The notes under the pieces were generated by a model. It searched no databases. It was not told where the DNA came from and saw nothing but the letters and a program-made list of their open reading frames with translations. The position numbers and the translations under genes are program-made. Shown piece by piece: positions 32,082 to 40,053 of a DNA stretch of 40,470 nucleotides. The stretch is from Desulfovibrionaceae bacterium (GTDB lineage: Bacteria; Desulfobacterota; Desulfovibrionia; Desulfovibrionales; Desulfovibrionaceae), in contig JAVHLG010000034.1 in assembly GCA_031082225.1 (NCBI GenBank), positions 1-40,470 of the forward strand. Direction: 5' to 3'. Numbering within the stretch: the first letter of the stretch is position 1; every line of letters begins with the position of its first letter.

Positions 32082-32848
32082 CCCATGCGCCTGAGGAATC
32101 CGTCCGGGGCCACGGTGAGCAACAGCTTGTCCTGGATGGCGCGGTCCACGGCGAATTCGGGATGCGCCTTCAGAAATTCCCAGACCGCGGTCTTGGGGTT
32201 GTCCCCCTTGTCCCAGGGACGATCCGGGAAGGAGCCCGGGGGCATGTCCTCCACCACGGTGTCAAAGACCACGCAGTAGCTTCCCGGGGTGACCAGGGGC
32301 GCGTAGGCCTCAAGCTCCGCCAGGACATGGGCCTGGGTGTGCATGGAGTCCAGGCAGACCATGACCCGGGAATGGCCCGCCGCCGCCGCGCGCACCTTTG
32401 CCACCACCTCCGGGGCCACGGAAGACCCTTCGATCATGGTGATGCGCGAGGCCATGGGGTGGGCCTCGATGGCCGCCCGGTTGTGGGCCCGGATGTCGAT
32501 GTCCAGCCCGATCACCCGGCGCGAGGACTGGCGGGGATCCATGGTCCGCCCGGCCTCGATGGCCTCGCACAGGTCCAAAAGGGCCAGCATGGAGGCGCTG
32601 AAGATGAGCGATCCGCCGTGGGCGATGCCCGTCTCCAGGATCAGGTCCGGACGCACGGCCCAGATGATCTCCTGCATGGCCGCCATGTCCTGGGGGTACT
32701 GGATGATGGGCCGGGAGAGCCAGGAGAAGTTGTAGGAATATCCGGCCCGCAGGGACTGCATGAGGAAGTCGTGGGCGGTCTGCCGCAGGGGGATGTCGTG
32801 GCCGTTTTGGGCGATGCGTTCCTGAACCTCACGCGCGAAATCAGTCAT
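32078..32848 (-). CDS. cephalosporin hydroxylase (CmcI)-family methyltransferase
   Basis: A 256-residue protein with the CmcI pattern: YSYNFSWLSRPIIQYPQDM (37-55), ILETGIAHGGSLIFSASML as the SAM-binding loop (70-88), GLDIDIRAHNR, a MVCLDSMHTQAHVLAEL metal-site helix and YCVVFDTVVEDMP. Family members act as O-methyltransferases on sugars, for example rhamnosyl O-methyltransferases. The start overlaps the upstream methyltransferase by 8 bp and the end overlaps the GT39-like gene by 4 bp, a tight operon. Confidence 0.88.
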   Translation of the reverse strand: MTDFAREVQERIAQNGHDIPLRQTAHDFLMQSLRAGYSYNFSWLSRPIIQYPQDMAAMQEIIWAVRPDLILETGIAHGGSLIFSASMLALLDLCEAIEAGRTMDPRQSSRRVIGLDIDIRAHNRAAIEAHPMASRITMIEGSSVAPEVVAKVRAAAAGHSRVMVCLDSMHTQAHVLAELEAYAPLVTPGSYCVVFDTVVEDMPPGSFPDRPWDKGDNPKTAVWEFLKAHPEFAVDRAIQDKLLLTVAPDGFLRRMG

Positions 32849-33986
32849 TGTCTATCCTTACGTACTGGAAGCCGGGGCCGGAGAATTCCCGTATTTCGTC
32901 ATAATAGTTTGAATTCATGACGAAGATCAGGTCGCCCTCACGCAAGGATAGCAATACGGACTCCGGGGCGTCAACTTTGAGCCCGGTGGCCGCCAGATGG
33001 CGGCCCTGTTTGGCGGGGTTGATGTCGATGACGTGATCGATGTCAAGGCCCCGCTGCTGCATGAGCAGGGAGAAGACCACCCCCTTGGAGGAGCCGCCCC
33101 ACACCGCCGCCCTGCGCCCCCCGCGTCCGTCCAAAAGCCGGGCCGAGCGGTTCACGGCCGCCAGGAAGTCGCCGGGCAGGGAAAACTCGTCCCCGGGCCG
33201 CCGCCTGGGACGGCGCAGGCTGGCCAGGTCCGCCGCCACATAGAGATACTGGCCGCCGAAAAGCCGCCCCGAGGCGCGCACCGCGCCGAACAGGGCCGTG
33301 AGATCCTCCAGCCGGAAATAGTTGACGTGCTCGTAGTAGATGTCGAAAAAGGCCCGGTGGCGGGCGATCCAGTCCAGGCACGGCACCTCGATGTATACCA
33401 GCCCCCCCCCGCCGTTGGCCGCCGCCACGCCCTGCAAAAAGCCCACGGGGTCCGGGATGTGCTCCAGCACGTGGCGCAGGATCACGCCCTGGGCCCGGAT
33501 GCCGAGCCCCGGCGAGAACGGGGCCCGGATCACGTCCGGGGCCGTGCCCTCGTAGGCCGGATCAATGCCCGTCACCCGCATCCCCCGGGAACGCAGAAGC
33601 TCCAGAAACCGCCCCTTGCCGCATCCGATCTCCACCAGGCTCACGTCCCCGAAGCAGTCCCTGACGATCCCGGCCACCGCGTCCAGGTGGTCCCGGAAGA
33701 CCTGGGAAACGGCCTGCTCGTTTTGGTAGTTCTCGTCGTAGACCAGAAGGGAGGGGTCAAAGGCGGCGTTGCGGATCAGGCCCGTGTCCATGTCCTGGAC
33801 CAGGTCCATGACCCCGCGCGGGCAGGCCAGGGCTTGGTCCGGGGTGTCGTAGACCCGGTTTTGCAGGACCGGCAGCCCGGGCAGCCGGTAGAGGGACCGC
33901 GCCTGCGGTCTGGCCGGGGTCTGGGCCAAAACGGGCAGGGGGCGGCCCGGCCGGGCCTCGCTACGTAATGCCGGATTGCCTTGCAT
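32841..33986 (-). CDS. class I SAM methyltransferase with C-terminal NAD-fold domain
   Basis: A 381-residue protein. ATG 33986 with AAAGGAG at good spacing; the open frame upstream of it reads unlike a family N-terminus and is not used. A SAM site VEIGCGKGRFLELL (about 116-129) is followed by GIDPAYEG and ILRHVLEHIPDPVGFL, then the YYEHVNYFRLEDL segment and a C-terminal Rossmann-like domain (RAAVWGGSSKGVVFSLLMQ, INPAKQGRHL) as in sugar C-methyltransferases of the NovU/TylC3 type. The N-terminal zinc-binding cysteine pairs of those enzymes are missing, so it may be O- or N-directed or a relaxed C-methyltransferase. Confidence 0.82.
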   Translation of the reverse strand: MQGNPALRSEARPGRPLPVLAQTPARPQARSLYRLPGLPVLQNRVYDTPDQALACPRGVMDLVQDMDTGLIRNAAFDPSLLVYDENYQNEQAVSQVFRDHLDAVAGIVRDCFGDVSLVEIGCGKGRFLELLRSRGMRVTGIDPAYEGTAPDVIRAPFSPGLGIRAQGVILRHVLEHIPDPVGFLQGVAAANGGGGLVYIEVPCLDWIARHRAFFDIYYEHVNYFRLEDLTALFGAVRASGRLFGGQYLYVAADLASLRRPRRRPGDEFSLPGDFLAAVNRSARLLDGRGGRRAAVWGGSSKGVVFSLLMQQRGLDIDHVIDINPAKQGRHLAATGLKVDAPESVLLSLREGDLIFVMNSNYYDEIREFSGPGFQYVRIDND

Positions 33987-34127
33987 GGAACATGCTCCTT
34001 TGCACCAGGCCGTGCACGAGGTGCAAGGCTGTTTCATCGCCCGTCCCGCAGGAATGGGGGGGGTGGTCGCGACAGGGGGACGGCGCGGACATGGCGGGGC
34101 AGGCATGGATGTGAAACGCATGCGACG

Positions 34128-34162
34128 CGCCGTGCACAACAGTGTGCAACATGTGCACGGCG
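34128..34162. repeat. inverted repeat, 11-bp perfect arms
   Basis: Arms CGCCGTGCACA (34128-34138) and TGTGCACGGCG (34152-34162) with a 13-base spacer, located 26 bp after the stop of the epimerase gene and about 140 bp before the next minus-strand start. No T-run follows. It could be a transcript-end hairpin or an operator for the methyltransferase operon. Confidence 0.6.
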
Positions 34163-34188
34163 TTTACAAGGACTTGGTCGGCGGAAAA

Positions 34189-35049
34189 TCAGGACAACAG
34201 GGTCATGCGGCGGGAGGCGTCGCCCCAGAAGGCCAGGGGCTCGTAATCGGGATAGGGATAGCGGCCAAGCTCCAGGCGCATGGTCCAGCCGTTTTCCGCC
34301 ATCCAGCGTTCCACCAGGGCGCGCACGGACACGGGGCGGCCGCTGGACACGTTGACGATCCCCTCCGCCCCGGGGGCAAGCGCGGCCCGGACCAGGAGGT
34401 CGGCCACGTCGGCCACGGGCAGATAGTCGCGCAGCTGCTCCCCGCCGGACATGGGGAAGACCGCGTCCCCCCGGGCCGCGGCCGCGGCCAGAAGGGGAAA
34501 AAGCGATCCCCTGGCCTGGCCCGGGCCGTACATGTAAAACAGGCGGCACCACAGAAGCGAAAAGGGAACCGTCCGAGACAAGGCCTCGAGCTGGCGGCGC
34601 AGGATGTCCTTGCCCAGGCCGTAGGGGGTCACGGGCCGGGCGGGCAGGGTCTCGGCCAGGGGGCCGCTTTGCAGGCCGTATTCCAGGCAGGTGCCCACGG
34701 CCGCCACCCGGGGCAGGCCGCCTTGGACCATGGCCTTCACAAAGGCGTAGTGGCGCGGGGCCTCGGTCTCGAAATGGGCCAGGTTCCGATAGTCGGGCAG
34801 GCCCCCCCAGGCCAGATGCACGAGCAGGTCGGGACGGCCCAGGGAGGTGAAAAGGGCCTGCGGCTCGGGAAGCTCCCGGGACAGGTCCAGGCAAAAGACG
34901 TCGTCCGGGGCGCAAACCCCGGGATGGGCCGCCGCAAAGGCCGCCGTGTCGCGCACCGCAGCCATGATGCGCACCCCCCGGCCCGCCAGGGCGGCCAGCA
35001 CGTGACGGCCCACAAACCCCCCGGCCCCGGTGACCAAAATCCGCTGCAT
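34189..35049 (-). CDS. NAD-dependent sugar epimerase/reductase (extended SDR)
   Basis: A 286-residue SDR protein. ATG 35049 behind GGAAGGGGG gives the classical start MQRILVTGAGGFVGRHVL with TGAGGFVG at 7-14. Active-site YGLGK (YxxxK) lies near 162-166, followed by LWCRLFYMYGPGQ. After the dehydratase, 3,5-epimerase and C-methyltransferase genes upstream it is well placed to reduce the 4-keto group of the methylated CDP-6-deoxysugar, which is the usual last step in such pathways. It resembles the junction epimerase in length and order of motifs. It could also be a UDP-sugar epimerase; the pathway role is inferred. Confidence 0.85.
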   Translation of the reverse strand: MQRILVTGAGGFVGRHVLAALAGRGVRIMAAVRDTAAFAAAHPGVCAPDDVFCLDLSRELPEPQALFTSLGRPDLLVHLAWGGLPDYRNLAHFETEAPRHYAFVKAMVQGGLPRVAAVGTCLEYGLQSGPLAETLPARPVTPYGLGKDILRRQLEALSRTVPFSLLWCRLFYMYGPGQARGSLFPLLAAAAARGDAVFPMSGGEQLRDYLPVADVADLLVRAALAPGAEGIVNVSSGRPVSVRALVERWMAENGWTMRLELGRYPYPDYEPLAFWGDASRRMTLLS

Positions 35050-35104
35050 GGCCCGTCCCCCTTCCGTTTCGCCGTCCCCCGTCACTGAAAAAAAACGTCC
35101 GTCG

Positions 35105-36331
35105 CTACACCACCCGCAGCCGGGGCACGGCCAGCACGAACCGGCCGCCCCACTGCCGGATGTAGGACAGTTGATCCGTCACCTCGGCCTCCAGGTTCCA
35201 GGGCAGGATGAGCACCACGTCCGGCCGGGCGGCCCGAAGATGCGCCTCGTCCACGATGGGGATGCGGCTGCCGGGCAGGCATTTGCCCTGCTTGGCCGGG
35301 TTTTTGTCCGCCACGTAGGGCACAAGGTCCGGCCGCACCCCGGCGAAATTGAGCAGGGTGTTGCCCTTGGCCGCCGCGCCGTAGCCGCCCACGGCCAGGC
35401 CCTGCCGGGCCGCGTCCAGGAGAAAGTCCAGCAGGGCGTTTTTCACGGCCACGGCCCTGGCCTGGAAACCGGCGTAAAAGGCCGTGGTCAGCATGCCCGC
35501 GTCGCGCTCCGCAGCCAGCATGGCGGCCACGGCGGGCGTGACCTCGCGGCGGCCCGTGTCCGTGCGCTGGGCGAAGACCCGCAGGCTGCCGCCGTGGGTG
35601 GGAAGCTTGTGCACGTCGAACACGGACAGGCCGTGGGCGGAAAAAATGGCCGTCACCGCCGTCAGGGACAGGTACGAATAGTGTTCGTGGTAGGCGGTGT
35701 CGAACTGGTTTTCGGCCACCATGCGCAGAAGGTGCGGAAATTCGAAGGTGGCCACCCCGTCCGGCCCAAGCAGCAGGGCGAACCCGGACACGAAGTCGCC
35801 GATGTCGGGCACGTGGGCCAGGACGTTGTTGGCCGTCATCAGATCCGCCTGCCGCCCCTCCCGGGCCAGCCGCCGGGCCAGGTCCGCGCCGAAAAACTCC
35901 TCCACGATCTCGATGCCCCGCTCCCGGGCGGCCGTGGCCGTGCTGCGGGTGGGCTCGATGCCGTAGCAGGGGATGCCCGCCGCCCGCACGTACTGCAACA
36001 GGTAGCCGTCGTTGGCCGCCACCTCCACGGCCAGGCTCTGCGGCCCCAGGCCGAAGCGCTCACGCATGGCCGCCACGTAGGCCCGGGCGTGGGCCAGCCA
36101 GGAGGAGGAAAAGGAGCTGAAATAGGCGTAATCGTCGGTGAAAAGCATCTCCCGCCCGGCATGGTCCTCGGTCTGCACCAGCCAGCAGCGGGTACAGGCC
36201 AGAAGCCGCAGGGGAAACCAGGTTTCCGGGGCGCGCAGGGCGTCCCGGGTCAGATAGGCGTTGGAGGGCGGGGCGCTGCCCAGGTCCAGGAAGGGCAGGT
36301 CCAGGACGGCCCCGCAGTGGCGACAGTTCAC
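35105..36331 (-). CDS. zinc-binding sugar C-methyltransferase (NovU/TylC3 type)
   Basis: A 408-residue protein with the complete architecture of sugar C-methyltransferases: N-terminal zinc site (C3-RH-C6 and C45-TR-C48 region), SAM domain (VEVAANDGYLLQYV, about 103-116; NNVLAHVPDIGDFV), the catalytic Tyr/His region TAYHEHYSYLSL, and a C-terminal domain with GGYGAAAKGNTLLNF and DKNPAKQGKCLPGS. These enzymes methylate C3 or C5 of nucleotide-bound 4-keto-6-deoxysugars, producing branched sugars. The ATG overlaps the stop of the rfbC-like gene (ATGA). With rfbF and rfbG it implies a CDP-C-methyl-6-deoxyhexose. Confidence 0.92.
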   Translation of the reverse strand: MNCRHCGAVLDLPFLDLGSAPPSNAYLTRDALRAPETWFPLRLLACTRCWLVQTEDHAGREMLFTDDYAYFSSFSSSWLAHARAYVAAMRERFGLGPQSLAVEVAANDGYLLQYVRAAGIPCYGIEPTRSTATAARERGIEIVEEFFGADLARRLAREGRQADLMTANNVLAHVPDIGDFVSGFALLLGPDGVATFEFPHLLRMVAENQFDTAYHEHYSYLSLTAVTAIFSAHGLSVFDVHKLPTHGGSLRVFAQRTDTGRREVTPAVAAMLAAERDAGMLTTAFYAGFQARAVAVKNALLDFLLDAARQGLAVGGYGAAAKGNTLLNFAGVRPDLVPYVADKNPAKQGKCLPGSRIPIVDEAHLRAARPDVVLILPWNLEAEVTDQLSYIRQWGGRFVLAVPRLRVV

Positions 36332-36891
36332 AGCTTCACCCCTTGGAAGGTTGCGTCGATCAGGGCGTGACCGGCGTCGCGTTGGGACACAAGGGCCACG
36401 GGGTCGGGCCAGGGGATGGCCAGCCGGGGGTCGTCGGGACGCAGGCCCCCCTCGGCCCCGGGGGCGTAGGGCGTGGAGTGCAGGTAGAGCATCTCCACGT
36501 CCGGGGTGCGGGTCTGGAAGCCGTGGGCAAAGCCCTCGGGGATCAGAAGCGAGACGTGGTTGTCCCCGGAAAGCGTCTCGGCGTGCCAGTGCAAAAAGGT
36601 GGGCGACCCGGCCCGGATGTCCACGGCCACGTCAAAGACCTGGCCGCGCAGGCAGCTCACCAGCTTTTTTTCGGCGTGGGGCGGGTGCTGGAAATGCAGG
36701 CCGCGCAGGGTTCCGGAGCGTGCGGTCAGGGTGCGGTTGATCTGGGCCACGGGGCCGGTCCAGCCCGCCGGGGCCAGTTCCTGGGCGCAGAAAAACCGCT
36801 CGAAAAAGCCGCGCGGGTCGCCCATGGGCAGACGCCGCACCACCACCAGCCCGGCCAGGGCCGTCTCCCGTATCTCGAAACGTCCGCTCAT
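36328..36891 (-). CDS. RfbC-like sugar-nucleotide 3,5-epimerase
   Basis: A 187-residue cupin of the dTDP-4-dehydrorhamnose 3,5-epimerase family: GDPRGFFERFF (24-34), the active-site RGLHFQHPPHAEKKLV, LRGQVFDVAVDIRAGSPTF, and IPEGFAHGFQT with the conserved Tyr region MLYLHSTPYAP. Because it lies between a CDP-glucose dehydratase and a C-methyltransferase, it probably acts on CDP-4-keto-6-deoxyglucose at C3 and/or C5, not on the dTDP sugar; rfbA, rfbB and rfbD are absent. It overlaps rfbG by 4 bp and the methyltransferase by 4 bp. Confidence 0.92.
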   Translation of the reverse strand: MSGRFEIRETALAGLVVVRRLPMGDPRGFFERFFCAQELAPAGWTGPVAQINRTLTARSGTLRGLHFQHPPHAEKKLVSCLRGQVFDVAVDIRAGSPTFLHWHAETLSGDNHVSLLIPEGFAHGFQTRTPDVEMLYLHSTPYAPGAEGGLRPDDPRLAIPWPDPVALVSQRDAGHALIDATFQGVKL

Positions 36892-37964
36892 GCCGCATCC
36901 CGCAAGCAGGCTTCATAGGCCGCAATCTCCGCCAGGCACAGTTCCCGGGCGTCCTCGCCGCGCAACTGCCGGGCGTACCAGGCCATGGTCCGGGCCACGG
37001 CCTCCTCCAGGGTCCACAGGGGCCGCACGTCCAGCGTCGTGCGGGCCCTGGCCGTCTCCAGGGCCAGCCATCCGGCCTCATGCGGGCCTTCGTCCCCGGG
37101 GCCGCATTCCACCTCGCCGCTGCCGAAGGCGGCCCGGGCCAGATCCACCACCCGGCGCACGGTGGCGGCCTCGAAGGTGTGGGGGCCGAAGTTGTAGGCC
37201 CCGGCCAGGCCGGGTTCCGTCAAAAGGCGCTGGGCCAGAACAAGGTATCCCGCCAGGGGCTCCAGCACGTGCTGCCAGGGCCGCACGGCGTCGGGACGGC
37301 GGATGTGCAGGGTCCGGCCGCTGGAAAAGGCCCGCACGGCGTCGGGAATCAGCCGGTCCACGGACCAGTCGCCGCCGCCGATGACGTTTCCGGCCCGGGC
37401 CGTGGCCAGGGCCACGCCGCGCTCCCGGAAAAAGGCGTCCCGGTAGCAGGCGGCCGCGATCTCGGATCCGGCCTTGCTGGCGCTGTAGGGGTCGTGGCCG
37501 CCCAGGTGGTCGTCCTCCCGGTAGGGGAAGGGCCATTCCCGGTTGCGGTAGACCTTGTCCGTGGTCACGGCCACCACCGCCCGCAGGTCCGGGCATTGGC
37601 GCAGGGCCTCGAGCACGTGGACCGTGCCCATGACGTTGGTGGAAAAGGTGCCCACGGGGTCGGCGTAGCCGGGCCGCACCAGGGGCTGGGCCGCCAGGTG
37701 AAAGACCACCTGGGGATCGGCCGCCCGGACGATGCGGGCCACGGCCTCCCGGTCCCGTATGTCCGCCGCGTGGTGCGCCGCGACACCCTCCACCCGGGCC
37801 AGGGAAAAAAGGGCGGGGTCCGTGGCCGGGGGCAGGGCCAGACCCGTGACCGCCGCGCCCAGGCGGCCAAGCCACAGGGACAGCCAGGCGCCTTTAAATC
37901 CGGTATGCCCGGTGAGCAGCACCCGGCGGCCGCGCCAGAAGTCAGGGGTTGGGCCGCTCACCAT
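36888..37964 (-). CDS. rfbG: CDP-glucose 4,6-dehydratase
   Basis: Converts CDP-glucose to CDP-4-keto-6-deoxyglucose. With ATG 37964 the protein has 358 residues: NAD-binding TGHTGFKGAWLSLWL (about 18-32), FHLAAQPLVRPGY, VTTDKVY and the YSASK (YxxxK) active site in DPYSASKAGSE, then AGNVIGGGDW and RPWQHVLEPLAGYL, all hallmarks of RfbG. The start overlaps the end of rfbF by 7 bp. An ATG 30 bp upstream is in frame but lies deeper in rfbF. Confidence 0.95.
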   Translation of the reverse strand: MVSGPTPDFWRGRRVLLTGHTGFKGAWLSLWLGRLGAAVTGLALPPATDPALFSLARVEGVAAHHAADIRDREAVARIVRAADPQVVFHLAAQPLVRPGYADPVGTFSTNVMGTVHVLEALRQCPDLRAVVAVTTDKVYRNREWPFPYREDDHLGGHDPYSASKAGSEIAAACYRDAFFRERGVALATARAGNVIGGGDWSVDRLIPDAVRAFSSGRTLHIRRPDAVRPWQHVLEPLAGYLVLAQRLLTEPGLAGAYNFGPHTFEAATVRRVVDLARAAFGSGEVECGPGDEGPHEAGWLALETARARTTLDVRPLWTLEEAVARTMAWYARQLRGEDARELCLAEIAAYEACLRDAA

Positions 37965-38737
37965 ATCTTCCACGGCGGGTTGCCCGCCTCCCACATCTGG
38001 TTGAGCTTGTCCATGTCGCGCTGGGTGTCCATGCAGTACCAGAACCCGGCGTGGCGGTAGACCATGAGCTGCCCTTCGGCGGCCAGGCGTTCCAGGGGGC
38101 CGTATTCCAGGTCGCAGTTCTCGTCCGGGGTCAGGTAGTCGAAGATGCGCCGGTCAAACACGAAAAAGCCGCCGCTGACCAGGTTTTCCGTGGTCTCCCG
38201 GGGCTTTTCCCGGAAATGCACCACCCGGTCCCCGGAAACGTGCAGCCCGCCGAACTGGGAGGTGGGATTGATGCCGGTCACGGTGCAGATCTTGCCGTGG
38301 GAACGGTGGAAGGCCACCAGGGCGTCCAGGTCGATGTCCGCCACCCCGTCGCCGTAGGTGAGCAGGAAGGACTCGCCCGTGACGTAGCGCTCCACCCGCT
38401 TGAGGCGGCCGCCCTTGAGGGTGCGCTCGCCGGTGTTGGCCAGGGTGATGGTCCAGCCGCGTTCGTCGTGGCAGTTGTGCAGGCACAGGGAATCCGGCCT
38501 GCCCAGCTCAATGGTGATGTCGTTATTCATCAGCTCGTAATGACAGAAATAATCCTTGATGACCTCGCCCTTGTAGCCCAGGGGCAGGATGAACTCCGTG
38601 TGCCCGTAGGCCGCGTAGATCTTCATGATGTGCCACAGGATGGGCCGCGGCCCCACGTTGACCATGGGCTTGGGCCGAAATTCCGTCTCTTCCCGAAGCC
38701 TGGTGCCCAGTCCGCCGCACAGGATGATCGCCTGCAT
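37958..38737 (-). CDS. rfbF: glucose-1-phosphate cytidylyltransferase
   Basis: Makes CDP-glucose from CTP and glucose 1-phosphate, the entry to CDP-6-deoxysugars. The 259-residue protein has the nucleotidyltransferase signature ILCGGLGTRLREE (5-17), RPKPMVNVGPRPILWHIM, the GYKGEVIKDYF segment, LTYGDGVADID and the C-terminal FWYCMDTQRDMDKLN typical of RfbF. It opens the cassette rfbF-rfbG-rfbC-like-methyltransferase-epimerase. Its upstream region carries six 11-bp repeats and an AT-rich stretch with a TATGAT hexamer on the minus strand that may be a promoter. Confidence 0.95.
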   Translation of the reverse strand: MQAIILCGGLGTRLREETEFRPKPMVNVGPRPILWHIMKIYAAYGHTEFILPLGYKGEVIKDYFCHYELMNNDITIELGRPDSLCLHNCHDERGWTITLANTGERTLKGGRLKRVERYVTGESFLLTYGDGVADIDLDALVAFHRSHGKICTVTGINPTSQFGGLHVSGDRVVHFREKPRETTENLVSGGFFVFDRRIFDYLTPDENCDLEYGPLERLAAEGQLMVYRHAGFWYCMDTQRDMDKLNQMWEAGNPPWKIW

Positions 38738-38800
38738 GTCGCTTGCCTTCCTTGCCGTTTCGTCGGCCCGCGCCGCCCGTTTCCATGCCTTGCCCCCGGT

Positions 38801-38866
38801 CAGGGCGCGGGCAAGGTGTGGTTAAGGTGTGGTTAAGGTGTGGGCAAGGCGCGGTCAAGGCGCGGC
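38801..38866. repeat. six tandem 11-bp repeats (iteron-like)
   Basis: Units at 38801, 38812, 38823, 38834, 38845 and 38856: CAGGGCGCGGG, CAAGGTGTGGT, TAAGGTGTGGT, TAAGGTGTGGG, CAAGGCGCGGT, CAAGGCGCGGC. The consensus is YAAGGYGYGGK. A period of 11 bp places each unit on the same DNA face. The array is in the gap between rfbF and the GT2 gene. Confidence 0.9.
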
Positions 38867-38910
38867 TGCCCCTGCTGCGGTCCCGGACCGGGGACGTTCG
38901 GCCGGAACCC

Positions 38911-38980
38911 TGAATATCATAAAAACGATATTTCTTCATTTTTTCATATTTGCGGGTCTCCCGGCCTATCCACAGGCCGG
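38911..38980. other. AT-rich stretch with DnaA-box-like site; candidate origin part or promoter
   Basis: Forty bases (38911-38951) are strikingly AT-rich against a very GC-rich background and contain the inverted repeat AATATC/GATATT (38913-38918, 38927-38932). At 38966-38974 CTATCCACA differs by one base from the DnaA box TTATCCACA, and sits in the stem-loop CCGGCCT-ATCCAC-AGGCCGG (38961-38980). With the adjacent 11-bp repeats this has the layout of a replication origin; a promoter for rfbF is the alternative. Confidence 0.45.
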
Positions 38981-39001
38981 ACCGCGACGCCCTGCGCCGC
39001 C

Positions 39002-39844
39002 TCAGCGGCACAGCACCTTGAAGAACACGTATTTCTGCAGGCGCTGCCAGCGGTCGCTGACCCACATGACCAGCCGGTCCAGCCCGGACAGGGGGATGGC
39101 GTTTTTTTTCGCGGACGCGGCCAGCTCCCGGGAGATGGTGTCGTAGCGGCGGTGGGTGTTGTTGCGGCTATGCAGGCGCAGGGCGATGAGCTGCTCCGGG
39201 ATGTGGTACATGTCCCGGCCCCGGCCCAGGGCGATGGAGAAATCCACGTCCGCGGTATGATACAGCTCGGGGTCGTAGCGCGTCTGTCCCACGGCCTCGG
39301 AGCGGATCAAAAGCGGGATGCCGAAGAGGTTGCGCGTGGTCAGGATGGAGGCCCGGGCCACGGCGTCGTTGGCCATGCGGCCCGAGCGCCGGAAGCGGCG
39401 GGGCATGATGGGCCGGTCCGATCCGTCCACAAAAAGCATGTCGCAGTGCACCTTGACCACGTCCGGGTGGGCCTCCATGACGGCATGGGCCTTTTCCAGG
39501 GCCGTGGGGTCGCGCAGGTAGTCGTCATGGGACAGGATGAGATAATATTTGGTGGGGATGTCCGTGAGGCAGCTGTTGTAGTTGCCCACAGAACCCAGAT
39601 CCTGGGGATGCTGCATCCAGACGATGCGCGGGTCATGGAGATATCTGGCCACGATGGCCGGGGTGTCGTCCGTGGAGCGGTTGTCCTTGATGACCAGCCG
39701 CCAGTCCTGAAAGGTCTGGGACAGCACCGAACGGATGGTCTGTTCGATGAAGTCCGAGCCGTTTTTCACCGGAATAAAGACGGCCACGGCCGGGGCGCGT
39801 CCCGCCGCCCCGCCTGCCTGCCCGCCCTGCCCCTGATCCGTCAT
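39002..39844 (-). CDS. family 2 glycosyltransferase
   Basis: A 280-residue cytoplasmic GT2 enzyme. ATG 39844 follows AGGGAAG; the open frame upstream is not family-like. Seen: VAVFIPVKNGSDFIEQTI (20-37), SVLSQTFQDWRLVIKDNRSTDD (in two stretches, 39-60) with the nucleotide-binding Asp, GNYNSCL and the metal-binding LSHDDYL (D107, D108) in place of DxD, then a C-terminal region with HTADVDFSIALG where the catalytic base is expected. It would add a sugar to the lipid-linked oligosaccharide from a nucleotide donor, perhaps the CDP- or GDP-sugars made here. The first 18 residues are a Gly/Ala/Gln-rich tail. No membrane helix. Confidence 0.9.
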   Translation of the reverse strand: MTDQGQGGQAGGAAGRAPAVAVFIPVKNGSDFIEQTIRSVLSQTFQDWRLVIKDNRSTDDTPAIVARYLHDPRIVWMQHPQDLGSVGNYNSCLTDIPTKYYLILSHDDYLRDPTALEKAHAVMEAHPDVVKVHCDMLFVDGSDRPIMPRRFRRSGRMANDAVARASILTTRNLFGIPLLIRSEAVGQTRYDPELYHTADVDFSIALGRGRDMYHIPEQLIALRLHSRNNTHRRYDTISRELAASAKKNAIPLSGLDRLVMWVSDRWQRLQKYVFFKVLCR

Positions 39845-39981
39845 GGTCCGCTTCCCTTGGCCGGTGCGCCGGGCACAGCCGGTTCCGACATGCCAGGGCG
39901 CTTTCAGCCCCGGCTCTGTTTTTGAAAAAAAGCCCGTCCCGGCCAGGGCGGACGACACGGCCGCCGCGCCGGGGGCGGTCC

Positions 39982-40004
39982 ATGCGCCCTGCCTGGGGGC
40001 GCAT
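39982..40004. repeat. stem-loop between GT2 gene and junction epimerase
   Basis: Arms ATGCGCCC (39982-39989) and GGGCGCAT (39997-40004) with a 7-base loop, in the 209-bp gap between two minus-strand genes. A second stem CCCGGGC/GCCCGGG spans the epimerase stop codon (about 40045-40067). Neither is followed by a T-run. Confidence 0.5.
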
Positions 40005-40053
40005 CCCTGCCGCGCCGGGCAAAACATTGCAAGCCCCCGCCGCCCCGGGCCCT

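Noticed and set aside
38801-38866. 11-bp repeats as a CRISPR array
   Set aside because: Units are tandem without spacers and are too short; no cas gene is present.
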